DNA of 64,000 nt from Aquificaceae bacterium (lineage in GTDB: Bacteria; Aquificota; Aquificia; Aquificales; Aquificaceae), in the NCBI GenBank assembly GCA_026981975.1, contig JALSHV010000010.1, positions 149,376-213,375 of the forward strand. The letters run 5' to 3'. The notes beneath the pieces are model-generated. The model ran no database searches. It was not told the DNA's origin and saw only the letters and a program-made list of their open reading frames with translations. Positions 1-10,782 of the stretch are shown piece by piece; position 1 is the first letter of the stretch; the number at the start of each line of letters is the position of its first letter. The position numbers and the translations under genes are program-made.

Positions 1-2
1 AT

Positions 3-1671
<1,669 letters not shown>

Positions 1672-1724
1672 CTAATAATAAAGGTAACACGTAGGTAACT
1701 CAAAACGGGTATATTAAAATCACT

Positions 1725-2147
1725 GTGAGATGGAAGCTGATAGCGGTAGCTTTGTTAAGCGGAGTAGTAATAGCTTCCGATCAGGAAGCAGAAATCCTGA
1801 GACTCATAGAAGAAGTTAAAAAGGCTCCTCCTGAGGAAAAATACAAGGTGATGAACGAACTCAAACTTCATCTTAGAGAACTCAATAGAAGGGAAAGAGA
1901 AGAAATGATAAGGAAAATTTACGAGGAATTCAGAGAGAATAGAGAAGATAGACATGAAAGAGAAGAGATTTACGAACAGCATGAAGAGTATGAAGAACAC
2001 AGAGAAAAGTATGAAGAGGAATTTGAAGAAAAGTATTACGAAAAACACGAGGAAAGGGAAATAGAAAGAGGGGAAGATAAATCCGAATACATAGACGGTA
2101 AAGACGGACACGAGAATTACGATCATCATTATGAAGATGAGGATTGA
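1725..2147 (+). CDS. exported Glu/Arg/His-rich low-complexity protein
   Basis: 140 residues, not assigned to a named family. A GTG start gives a short signal peptide (MRWKLIAVALLSGVVIAS). The mature part is almost entirely charged: a helical Lys/Glu/Arg region to about residue 70, then a Glu/Tyr/His-rich tail ending DGHENYDHHYEDED. Such composition can bind divalent metals; that is inference. It begins what looks like an operon with the following outer-membrane protein (12 nt gap), response regulator and kinase. A TATATT box lies 9 nt before the GTG and no Shine-Dalgarno is visible. The tail codons are strongly GAA/GAG biased, so the opposite-strand 124-aa ORF here is a shadow. Confidence 0.6.
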   Translation: MRWKLIAVALLSGVVIASDQEAEILRLIEEVKKAPPEEKYKVMNELKLHLRELNRREREEMIRKIYEEFRENREDRHEREEIYEQHEEYEEHREKYEEEFEEKYYEKHEEREIERGEDKSEYIDGKDGHENYDHHYEDED

Positions 2148-2159
2148 TAAAAGTTAAAG

Positions 2160-2918
2160 ATGATAGTAGCCTTAATTGTTACAGCCTTGATCGTTTTTGG
2201 GGGAAGCTCTTTTGCCTTTAAGGATTCTGACTTGGACGGTGTGGAAGATAGTGTTGATAGATGTCCAAATACACCTATACTGGTGCTAGTTGACAAACAC
2301 GGCTGTCCCTTAAAAAGGGAGCGTCTTTATATACGAATAGGGACTGGTTTTCTCAAAGATTCTCGTGAGGAAAGAAGTTATCTACTAACTTCACTGGCTT
2401 ACGCTTTAGGAGGATTCTACACTTCCTTTACTGTAAGGTATTACAACTACAGCAAACTTCACGGTAGCGGAATGGGAGATAGCACCTTATTCTTAGGACA
2501 CTCCACATACGTGGGAAAACTTTACCTCCTTCCCGGAATCAGAATAAAGATTCCTACGGGAGATAAACCTTTCTCCACAGGAGAGCTTGACTTTACACCC
2601 TCTTTTGTTATGGATTACCTTTTCGGAAAAAACGACGCATTCCTTTATTCCTCTTATACCTTCAGAGGTGATAAGCGTTATAAAAACACCTTTACTATTT
2701 CAGCGGGAGTCGGTAGGGAGTTTGGAGATGCCTTATACGCAAGTATCTCCTACGATCTATCGGAATCTGCAATTAGGAAAGGATACAACAGATACTTTTC
2801 TCTGTTTATTCTCTATGACCTTACAAGAAGCTTATACACTACCCTTAGTTACAGCAAAGGGATAAATAAAGAAGCGGTGGATCACTCTGCAACTGTAAGA
2901 CTTGGTATTAGATTTTAA
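2160..2918 (+). CDS. outer-membrane beta-barrel protein with N-terminal thrombospondin type-3 repeat
   Basis: 252 residues. A signal peptide (about 1-19, ending SSFAF) is followed by a calcium-binding TSP3/OmpA-linker motif, DSDLDGVEDSVDRCPNTP, with DxDxDG spacing and two Cys at about 37 and 51. The rest is alternating aromatic/polar beta strands and ends with a C-terminal Phe (TVRLGIRF), the usual signal for BAM-mediated insertion. The TSP3 motif normally links a barrel to a periplasmic domain; here it sits before the barrel. It lies 12 nt after the charged exported protein and 4 nt before the response regulator, suggesting the two-component system senses or controls this envelope pair. Substrate unknown. 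Confidence 0.75.
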   Translation: MIVALIVTALIVFGGSSFAFKDSDLDGVEDSVDRCPNTPILVLVDKHGCPLKRERLYIRIGTGFLKDSREERSYLLTSLAYALGGFYTSFTVRYYNYSKLHGSGMGDSTLFLGHSTYVGKLYLLPGIRIKIPTGDKPFSTGELDFTPSFVMDYLFGKNDAFLYSSYTFRGDKRYKNTFTISAGVGREFGDALYASISYDLSESAIRKGYNRYFSLFILYDLTRSLYTTLSYSKGINKEAVDHSATVRLGIRF

Positions 2919-2922
2919 AAGT

Positions 2923-3549
2923 ATGAAAGCGAAAATTTTACTGGTAGAAGATGATAGATTATTAGCTCAGAGTTTAGCAAAATACTTGAAAATGCATGAT
3001 TTTGATGTTGTTGTAGCTCATAGCTTTTCCTCTGCTGTTGACGAGCTGGAGCGGAGAAGGTTTGATCTGTATGTTCTTGACGTAAATTTAGGCGACGGTG
3101 ACGGGATTGAACTATTAGAGGATTTAAGAGCTTTTAAAGACGATACCCCCACCATATTTATAAGCGCCCTTACGGATATTAAAACGGTAACAAGAGGCTT
3201 TAATGCAGGAGCGGAAGACTATTTAAAAAAACCCTTTGATCCGGAAGAATTACTTGTTAGAATAAAAGCAAGGTTAAAAAAACAAGAAGAGACTATTAAA
3301 TACAGGGACATAGAATACAGAGAAGGGAGATTCTTCAAAGGAGAAGAGGAAATTGATCTCGGAGAAGTGCAAAGAAACATACTCTTAAAACTTTTAAGAA
3401 ATAAGGGTAGAGTGGTAACAAAGGAAGAACTCTACGACTATATGGTGAATCCGTCACCTCTTGCTTTAAGGGTTATGATCTCAAAACTGAAGAAGAAAAC
3501 AGGTATAGAAATAAAGTCCGTCAGAGGATTAGGATACACAATTGATTAA
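2923..3549 (+). CDS. OmpR-family response regulator
   Basis: 208 residues from the ATG at 2923 (chosen over the TTG at 2902, which lies inside the preceding gene). The N-terminal receiver domain (1-115) shows KILLVEDD, the phosphoacceptor Asp in VLDVNLGDGDG and the Lys in YLKKPFDPEEL. The C-terminal winged-helix domain (about 135-208) shows the OmpR/PhoB signature ELYDYM...ALRVMISKLKKK...SVRGLGYTID, though it is shorter than usual. It overlaps the histidine kinase by 8 nt, so the two are translationally coupled cognate partners. Its targets probably include the operon it sits in. Confidence 0.93.
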   Translation: MKAKILLVEDDRLLAQSLAKYLKMHDFDVVVAHSFSSAVDELERRRFDLYVLDVNLGDGDGIELLEDLRAFKDDTPTIFISALTDIKTVTRGFNAGAEDYLKKPFDPEELLVRIKARLKKQEETIKYRDIEYREGRFFKGEEEIDLGEVQRNILLKLLRNKGRVVTKEELYDYMVNPSPLALRVMISKLKKKTGIEIKSVRGLGYTID

Positions 3550-4630
3550 AAAGGTATTTCCTAAGACTCCTTATGAAAAGGAATCCTTTTTGAAAGGGTT
3601 TATTCTGTTTCTAATTACAGTAGAAGTTCTTTTGGTTTTTATATTCCTTTTACTTTACAGAAACGAAGCTATAAGCTTTAGACAATCCCTGTTCCTTGAA
3701 ATGAAGAACTACAGCTACACCTTTGAAGGGGAAAAGTTTCACTTGGACGTGGTGTCTTTAAAGGATTACCCCAATAAAAATTTTTATGAGCCGTATGAAG
3801 ATAAAGAAGGATATTTTATCTTAGTTCCCGTTCCTGTTTCTGCTAACGACGCTTTAAAGATCTTCTATCCACGGAATAAGTTTCTCAAAGATCTTAATAA
3901 CATTAAACTAAGAGTTTTGTTTCTGTTTTTCATTTCAAGCTTAATTGCTATTTTTATATCAATTACCTTTTCCCTTTACGCGCTTAATCCTTTAAGAGAA
4001 GCTCTGAGAATGATTGAGGAGATCACAAAGGACATAATTCACGATATAAATACTCCTTTAATGAGTTTAATGGTAAACATAAAAATACTTAAAAGTAAGT
4101 ATAAAGATGAGGAAATTGAAAGAATACAACTTGCTTTAAAACAACTACAGCAGTTAAGGGAAAATCTTAGACCGCTAAAAGCAAAAACACAGCTAACTTT
4201 AACAGAAGTAAATTTAAAAAAAGTAATTGATGAGGAGTTGGAAGATTTAGTGAAGATCTATCCCGATATAAGAGTTGAAAGAAAAATTGAAAGTGTAACT
4301 ATAAGAACAGATGAAACAGCTTTTAGGAGAATAATAAGTAATTTACTTAACAATGCTTTCCGCCACAACATAACCAAAGGCTGGATTAAAATAAAACTTA
4401 GCAGGGATCAGTTGAAAATAGAAAACAGCTCTTCACCGGTAAAAAATCCCCGTAGGATTTTCCAGAGATACTACAGAGAATCCCAAAGAGGTTTAGGACT
4501 TGGTCTTTCTATAGTCAAAAAACTGTGTGAGGAACTTGGTTGGAAAATTAAAGCTGACTACAAAGAAGGCGTTTTCAGTATTAGTATATACTTTAATGGG
4601 ATTCAAGCTGGGAATAGTAGGACTTCCTAA
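3542..4630 (+). CDS. membrane sensor histidine kinase
   Basis: 362 residues from a TTG start overlapping the regulator gene. TM1 is at about 18-40, followed by an 80-residue extracytoplasmic sensor loop; TM2 is at about 122-147, then a short linker in place of a full HAMP. The H-box is DIIHDINTPL, with His as phosphoacceptor; the N-box is NLLNNAFRHN; the G2 box is GLGLGLSIVKKL. The usual DxGxG G1 box is replaced by ENSSSPVKNP, so the ATP lid is degenerate but an F-box (IFQRYYRES) remains. Partner of the adjacent OmpR-type regulator. The ligand is unknown; the exported His/Glu-rich protein upstream makes a metal or envelope signal plausible. Confidence 0.9.
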   Translation: MIKKVFPKTPYEKESFLKGFILFLITVEVLLVFIFLLLYRNEAISFRQSLFLEMKNYSYTFEGEKFHLDVVSLKDYPNKNFYEPYEDKEGYFILVPVPVSANDALKIFYPRNKFLKDLNNIKLRVLFLFFISSLIAIFISITFSLYALNPLREALRMIEEITKDIIHDINTPLMSLMVNIKILKSKYKDEEIERIQLALKQLQQLRENLRPLKAKTQLTLTEVNLKKVIDEELEDLVKIYPDIRVERKIESVTIRTDETAFRRIISNLLNNAFRHNITKGWIKIKLSRDQLKIENSSSPVKNPRRIFQRYYRESQRGLGLGLSIVKKLCEELGWKIKADYKEGVFSISIYFNGIQAGNSRTS

Positions 4631-5711
4631 TGTAGGAAAGTCAACACTGTTCAATGCTCTTACTGAATCTTCAAAAGCTCAATCCGCTAACTATCCTTTT
4701 TGCACCGTGGAACCAAATGTAGGAGTTGTGGAAGTTCCCGATGACAGGCTTTACACAATAGCTCAAAGGGAAGGATCCGAGAAAGCAACACCTGCCTTTA
4801 TAGAATTTGTGGATATTGCAGGACTTGTAAAAGGAGCAAGTAAAGGAGAAGGTTTGGGAAATCAATTTCTTTCCCATATAAGAGAAGTTGATGCAATCGC
4901 ATTAGTTTTAAGATGTTTTGAAAATCCTCAAATAGTTCATGTTGAAGGCAATATAGATCCTGTAAGAGATGCGCAGATAGTTGATTTAGAACTTATAGCA
5001 AAGGATTTTGAAACTGTAAGTAAAAGACTTGAAAAGGTAGAAAAAATCGCCAAAAGTGGTGATAAAGAAGCAAAAAAAGAATTTGAATACTTAAAGATAT
5101 TAAAGGAATTACTTGAAAACCTTGAGCCTATACGCAAGTATACTGAATCACTACCACCAGAAACTTTACATTATGCTTCCGATAAACTGTTCTTGCTTAC
5201 AGCAAAGCCTATTATGTTTATAGCAAATATAGATGAAAAAGATCTACCTGACGGTAAAAACAATCCTCATCTTCAAAAACTACTTGAAAAAGCCCACAAA
5301 GAAAAAATTCCCCTTATAACAGTATGTGCCAAGTTAGAAGCGGAGCTTAGCTCTTTAGGAGAAGAAGGAAAAGAACTCTTGCAGGCTTACGGACTTAAAG
5401 AGCGGGGATTACACAGAGTAATAAGAGAAGGATATCGTCTGCTCAATCTTATAACCTTTTTCACTACAAATCAGAAAGAAACAAAAGCATGGACTCTTGT
5501 AAAGGGAACTAAAGCTCTTAAAGCAGCAGGGAAGATACACTCTGACATGGAAAAGGGATTTATCAAGGCGGAAGTTTTGAACTATGAAGATTATCTAAAA
5601 GCGGGTTCAATGCAAAAGGCAAAGGAAAAAGGACTTGTAAGACTGGAAGGAAAAGAATACGAAGTTAAGGACGGGGATATAATTTACTTTAGATTTAACG
5701 TGAGAAAATGA
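4596..5711 (+). CDS. ychF: ribosome-associated ATPase YchF (Obg family)
   Basis: 371 residues, close to the 363 of the E. coli protein, using the ATG at 4596 (MGFKLGIVGLPNVGKST). The ORF-track start at 4527 lies deep inside the kinase gene and is rejected. The G1 box is GLPNVGKST; switch II/G3 is DIAGLVKGASKGEGLGNQFL; the usual NKxD is replaced by NIDE, as expected for the ATP-preferring YchF/Ola1 group. The C-terminal TGS domain (about 280-371) carries FFTTNQKETKAWT. It binds ribosomes and acts in stress and translation control. The start overlaps the kinase by 35 nt without a Shine-Dalgarno. Confidence 0.95.
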   Translation: MGFKLGIVGLPNVGKSTLFNALTESSKAQSANYPFCTVEPNVGVVEVPDDRLYTIAQREGSEKATPAFIEFVDIAGLVKGASKGEGLGNQFLSHIREVDAIALVLRCFENPQIVHVEGNIDPVRDAQIVDLELIAKDFETVSKRLEKVEKIAKSGDKEAKKEFEYLKILKELLENLEPIRKYTESLPPETLHYASDKLFLLTAKPIMFIANIDEKDLPDGKNNPHLQKLLEKAHKEKIPLITVCAKLEAELSSLGEEGKELLQAYGLKERGLHRVIREGYRLLNLITFFTTNQKETKAWTLVKGTKALKAAGKIHSDMEKGFIKAEVLNYEDYLKAGSMQKAKEKGLVRLEGKEYEVKDGDIIYFRFNVRK

Positions 5712-5735
5712 AGGAATGCAGATGTAGCTAATAAC

Positions 5736-5801
5736 GGCTGAGGAAATAGCGCCTGCCGGGTTTATCCTCAGCCTGAATAGGCGCGATACAAATAACCCGG
5801 C
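5736..5801 (+). ncRNA. candidate structured RNA / leader: three mutually interlocked inverted repeats
   Basis: The 130-nt gap between ychF and rseP contains three perfect complementary pairs: GGCTGAGGA 5736-5744 with TCCTCAGCC 5765-5773 (9 bp), GCGCCT 5749-5754 with AGGCGC 5779-5784 (6 bp), and GCCGGGTT 5755-5762 with AACCCGGC 5794-5801 (8 bp). The order is A1-B1-C1-A2-B2-C2, so every pair crosses the other two, implying either a compact multi-pseudoknot or alternative folds. The block is G/C-rich in an A/T-rich genome. A further small hairpin, ACTTC/GAAGT (5822-5840), sits where the rseP ribosome-binding site would be. It resembles no family I can name with confidence. Strand is assumed from rseP. 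Confidence 0.42.
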
Positions 5802-5841
5802 GTAGGAGTATATTAATATAAACTTCGGTTAGTTAGAAGTA

Positions 5842-7158
5842 ATGGAAACACTTTTAGCCTTTCTCGTTTTGGTAGGTTTCTTAATATGGTTTCACGAATT
5901 GGGGCATTTCTTAGCTGCCAAGTTCTTCGGTGTTAGAGTTGAAATCTTTTCCATTGGATTTGGTCCACCCGTAATCTCAAAAAGAGTTGGAGATACTGTG
6001 TATCAGATCGCTGTAATTCCTTTGGGAGGATTTGTAAAACTATACGGTGAAGAAGAAAAAGTTAACGATCCCACCGCTTTTTCCGGAAAACCTCCCTGGC
6101 AGAAAATCGTTATAGCTTTAGCGGGTCCTTTCTTTAACATTATGCTTACAGTTTTACTGTTTACCGTTGTCTTTATTATAGGAATGGAAATTCCCAAACA
6201 CATGAGAGAACCAGCTATTGTAGGTTATGTAGAAAAAGACAGCTGGGGATACAAAGCAGGAGTAAAAAAAGGGGATCTTATTCTTAAAGTAGGAGAAGTG
6301 GAGATAAAGAGTTGGGAAGATTTAAGAAAAGCGGTTATAGAGAACACTCTTCAAAAAAAGGAGAAAGTCATTTTAGTTGTAAAAAGAGAAGGGAAAATTA
6401 TCACACTCACAGTATCCCTTCCCACCATTGAAACAGGACAGGAAAATCTCGGAATACAGCCTTATCTACCTCCTGTAATAGGTAAGGTTTTTGAAAAACT
6501 GAAAGGAATAGGAATTTCTCCCGCTTATCAGATAGGACTTAGAGAAGGAGACAGAATTCTAAAGGTAAACGGTAAAGAGGTCAGCAACTGGTATGAAGTT
6601 GTCAAAACAATAAGAAGCGGAGGAGGAAGACCTGTTAAACTCCTGATAGAACGGGACGGAAGACTTATAGAAAAAGTTGTTATACCCGCTAAGGATCCTT
6701 CAACTGGCCAAGCTGTTATAGGTATAGGTCCTTATATGGAAGTAATAAAAGAATCCTATTCTTTACCAGCAGCCATTTCCTTAGCTCTTCAAAGGACATG
6801 GGAGCTTTTCTATATGACTTTCAAGGTTCTGTGGGGACTTGCTACAGGAGCTATATCTCTCAAAACCTTAGGAGGACCTATAGCCATTGCTAAATTTGCA
6901 GGGCAAGCAGCGGAAAGTGGATTTGTTCCTTATCTTTCTTCCATGGCTTTTATTTCTCTTCAATTGGGTATTTTTAACCTACTTCCCTTACCCGTATTGG
7001 ACGGAGGGCTTATTTTGTTGTTTTTAATAGAACTTATCAGGCGTAAACCCTTACCTGATAAATTTAAAGAGTATTGGCAGAAGATAGGCTTTGCACTTAT
7101 CATTTCCTTGATGATTTTTGTAATAGTGAATGACATTTTAAGGCTTTTCGGAAATTAG
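5842..7158 (+). CDS. rseP: site-2 intramembrane zinc metalloprotease RseP
   Basis: 438 residues with the zinc motif HELGH at residues 18-22 in the first membrane helix. Two periplasmic PDZ domains lie at about 125-200 (GYVEKDSWGYKAGVKKGDLILKV) and 210-290 (ISPAYQIGLREGDRILKVNG). The third zinc ligand is in NLLPLPVLDGG, and a C-terminal helix follows. It performs the second cleavage in regulated intramembrane proteolysis, typically of anti-sigma factors, and clears signal peptides. The ATG lacks a good Shine-Dalgarno and is preceded by the structured element described separately. The rpsB promoter follows immediately. Confidence 0.95.
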   Translation: METLLAFLVLVGFLIWFHELGHFLAAKFFGVRVEIFSIGFGPPVISKRVGDTVYQIAVIPLGGFVKLYGEEEKVNDPTAFSGKPPWQKIVIALAGPFFNIMLTVLLFTVVFIIGMEIPKHMREPAIVGYVEKDSWGYKAGVKKGDLILKVGEVEIKSWEDLRKAVIENTLQKKEKVILVVKREGKIITLTVSLPTIETGQENLGIQPYLPPVIGKVFEKLKGIGISPAYQIGLREGDRILKVNGKEVSNWYEVVKTIRSGGGRPVKLLIERDGRLIEKVVIPAKDPSTGQAVIGIGPYMEVIKESYSLPAAISLALQRTWELFYMTFKVLWGLATGAISLKTLGGPIAIAKFAGQAAESGFVPYLSSMAFISLQLGIFNLLPLPVLDGGLILLFLIELIRRKPLPDKFKEYWQKIGFALIISLMIFVIVNDILRLFGN

Positions 7159-7167
7159 TGTTATAAT
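7159..7167 (+). promoter_or_regulatory. extended -10 promoter of the rpsB operon
   Basis: TGTTATAAT lies directly after the rseP stop codon: a perfect TATAAT with an extended -10 TG. No convincing -35 is seen at 17 bp spacing. Predicted transcription would start near 7174 and give a leader of about 75 nt to rpsB. Confidence 0.6.
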
Positions 7168-7184
7168 AGTTGAATTAAAACGCA

Positions 7185-7243
7185 CCTTTCCCGGACGGGT
7201 TGCCCGTTGGGTTACGGGAAAGGGAGGCAAAACCCGAGGAGGT
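7185..7243 (+). promoter_or_regulatory. rpsB leader hairpin, likely S2 autoregulatory element
   Basis: CCTTTCCCG (7185-7193) pairs perfectly with CGGGAAAGG (7215-7223). Inside it ACGGG (7195-7199) pairs with CCCGT (7203-7207) around a TTG loop. The inner CGGGTT (7196-7201) can alternatively pair with AACCCG (7231-7236), just before the GAGGAGG Shine-Dalgarno, giving a pseudoknot option that could mask initiation. rpsB leaders in other bacteria are known to be bound by S2; that this one works so is inference. Confidence 0.55.
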
Positions 7244-7249
7244 TAAACT

Positions 7250-8074
7250 ATGGCTGTGATTTCCATGAAAGAACTCCTTGAAGCGGGGGTTCACTTTGGA
7301 CATTCACGATCTCGCTGGAATCCTAAAATGGCACCGTATCTATACGGTGTTAAGAATGGTATTCATATAATAGATTTGAATAGAACTCTGGTCTTATTAG
7401 AAGAAATATACACTTTTATATCCGACAGCGTGGCTCAAGGAGCGGAAATACTGTTTGTAGGAACCAAACGTCAAGCGAAGGAGATAATAAAAGAGGAAGC
7501 TCAAAGGTGTAAAGCACCCTATATAAACGAAAGATGGGTAGGCGGGCTGCTTACCAATTTCCAAACTGTTAAGAAAAGTCTTCAGAAACTTGAAAAACTT
7601 GAGAAAATGGAAGAAGAAGGGATCTTTGAAATTCTACCTAAGAAGGAAGTAAGAAGACTACGCAGACAAAAGGAAAAACTCCTCAAGCTATACGGCGGTA
7701 TAAGGGAGATGACTAAGCTTCCCGATATGCTCTGGGTTGTAGATACTGTAAGGGAGGCAATTGCTGTTCGGGAAGCGAAAAAGTTAGGTATAACAGTAAT
7801 AGCCATAGCGGATTCCAATTGTGATCCTGATCTTATAGACTATCTTATACCGGGTAATGATGATGCTATAAAGTCTATAAAATTACTTACTTCAAAAATA
7901 GCGGACGCTGTTTTAGAAGGTAAGAACAGAAGGGAAAGTGCGGAAAAGGTGGAAATTAAGAAAGAAAGAAAAGTTGTCACCATAGAAGAGCATGAGAAAG
8001 AACTCTTTGAGAAAGCCATGGCGATGTCCGAAAAATACGAGGAAATAGATAAAGATATAGTGGAATACGAATAG
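7250..8074 (+). CDS. rpsB: 30S ribosomal protein S2
   Basis: 274 residues with the family signatures [19 protein letters not shown] near the N-terminus, [10 protein letters not shown], and [15 protein letters not shown]; the central coiled-coil domain follows. A C-terminal extension of about 40 charged residues ([19 protein letters not shown]) goes beyond the core fold. Strong Shine-Dalgarno GAGGAGG 7 nt before the ATG. First gene of the conserved rpsB-tsf-pyrH-frr operon. Probably autoregulated through its hairpin leader. Confidence 0.98.
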   Translation: MAVISMKELLEAGVHFGHSRSRWNPKMAPYLYGVKNGIHIIDLNRTLVLLEEIYTFISDSVAQGAEILFVGTKRQAKEIIKEEAQRCKAPYINERWVGGLLTNFQTVKKSLQKLEKLEKMEEEGIFEILPKKEVRRLRRQKEKLLKLYGGIREMTKLPDMLWVVDTVREAIAVREAKKLGITVIAIADSNCDPDLIDYLIPGNDDAIKSIKLLTSKIADAVLEGKNRRESAEKVEIKKERKVVTIEEHEKELFEKAMAMSEKYEEIDKDIVEYE

Positions 8075-8095
8075 GCTGTATTGGAGGTGGAAGTT

Positions 8096-9681
<1,586 letters not shown>

Positions 9682-9707
9682 CAAATACTCTATAAGGGGG
9701 TGACCGT

Positions 9708-10262
9708 ATGATACAGGAAATAGAAGATATACTTAAGGAAACTGAAAAAGACATGCGCAAGAGTGTGGAATACTTTAAAACAGAAATAGCGGGTGTAAGA
9801 ACAGGAAGAGCGTCCTCCGCTCTTGTGGAAGAGCTTAAAGTAGAATACTACGGTTCTAAAGTCCCTCTTAAACAGCTGGGAACGATTTCTGTTCCCGAAT
9901 ACAATCAGATATTAATTCAAGTGTGGGATATGAACGCTGTCACCGCCGTTGAAAAAGCTATCAGGGAAGAGCTGAATCTAAATCCCAATACCCAAGGAAA
10001 CACTATAAGAGTAAATCTTCCTCCTCTCACGGAAGAAAGAAGAAAAGAATTGGTGAGAATGCTCCACAAACTTGCGGAAGAAGCAAGGGTAGCTGTAAGG
10101 AACATAAGACGTGATGCAAAAGAAATGATAGAGGATTTGGAAGGAGTTTCCGAAGACGAAAAGAAAAGATCCTTGGAAAAACTTCAAAAGATCACAGATC
10201 GCTACATAGGAGAGATAAACAAACTTCTCTCTGCAAAAGAGGAGGAGATTTTGAAAATATGA
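9708..10262 (+). CDS. frr: ribosome recycling factor
   Basis: 184 residues, the usual length of RRF. Domain I helices include KTEIAGVRTGRASSALVEEL; the domain II segment is KVPLKQLGTISVPE; the C-terminal helix has VRNIRRDAKEMIEDL. With EF-G it splits post-termination ribosomes. A GGGGGTG Shine-Dalgarno precedes the ATG. It overlaps the following TPR gene by 4 nt (ATGA). Confidence 0.97.
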   Translation: MIQEIEDILKETEKDMRKSVEYFKTEIAGVRTGRASSALVEELKVEYYGSKVPLKQLGTISVPEYNQILIQVWDMNAVTAVEKAIREELNLNPNTQGNTIRVNLPPLTEERRKELVRMLHKLAEEARVAVRNIRRDAKEMIEDLEGVSEDEKKRSLEKLQKITDRYIGEINKLLSAKEEEILKI

Positions 10263-10780
10263 TACTCAACAGGGATATACTGATTCTCATTTCCATCGCC
10301 TTGTTGATAGCTTTAGTAGCAGGCGGAGTAAATTACTGGAAAAGATATCAAGAAGAAAGATTAAACCAGTTAGCTGAAATTGTTTACGCCTATGAAAAGG
10401 AAAAAATCAGCCCAGAAGAAGCTCTTGAAAAGGTTAAGGACACTCCGTATGCGGTGTATATATCCTTAGATTTAGGAAAAGATTTTGGAGATGCGTTAAC
10501 TTCTATAAAAGAAGCCGATTTAAAGAAGCTACTCTTAGAAAGAAAAGCTTATGAACTTTATAAAAAAGGTAAACCTAAGGAAGCTCTCAAGAAACTTGAT
10601 AAAATAAATAAAAAAGACTTTAACTACCCTTCCGCTTTGCTTCTAAAAGCTTTTATATATGAAGACTTAGGATATACCGATAAAGCACGCTTAATTTACA
10701 ATGAGCTTTTTTCTGACTACGGTGAAACGTATTTCGGAAAGGTAGCCTATGCCCGATTGTTGGAACTTGAAATCCGTTAA
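10259..10780 (+). CDS. membrane-anchored tetratricopeptide-like protein (YfgM-type)
   Basis: 173 residues. One N-terminal membrane anchor (about 7-24, ILILISIALLIALVAGGVNYW) is followed by TPR-like helical repeats, visible in KRYQEERLNQLAEIVYAYEKEK and YPSALLLKAFIYEDLGYTDKARLIYNELF. The layout matches the YfgM/TPR_21 group of inner-membrane proteins with a periplasmic TPR domain, some of which assist SecYEG or BamB-linked envelope assembly. That role is inference. Translationally coupled to frr; surE starts 2 nt after its stop. Confidence 0.65.
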   Translation: MILNRDILILISIALLIALVAGGVNYWKRYQEERLNQLAEIVYAYEKEKISPEEALEKVKDTPYAVYISLDLGKDFGDALTSIKEADLKKLLLERKAYELYKKGKPKEALKKLDKINKKDFNYPSALLLKAFIYEDLGYTDKARLIYNELFSDYGETYFGKVAYARLLELEIR

Positions 10781-10782
10781 AC

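Noticed and set aside
1755-2129. 124-aa Phe-rich minus-strand ORF.
   Set aside because: Antisense of GAA/GAG/AGA repeats, which always yields Phe/Leu/Ser-rich frames; the plus-strand protein has a proper signal peptide and operon position.
4585-4595. TATATACT box 3-6 nt before the ychF start as an internal leaderless promoter.
   Set aside because: It lies within the kinase coding sequence and may be chance in an A/T-rich stretch; coupled translation is simpler, though not excluded.
5731-5810. Resemblance of CTGAGGAAATA...CCTGAATAGG...GCGTAGGAG to a TPP riboswitch (CUGAGA, ACCUGAUCUGG, GCGUAGGGA).
   Set aside because: The strong stems do not follow the TPP fold, the GATCTGG/CCAG helix is absent, and the downstream gene rseP has no link to thiamine. 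The similarity is probably fortuitous.
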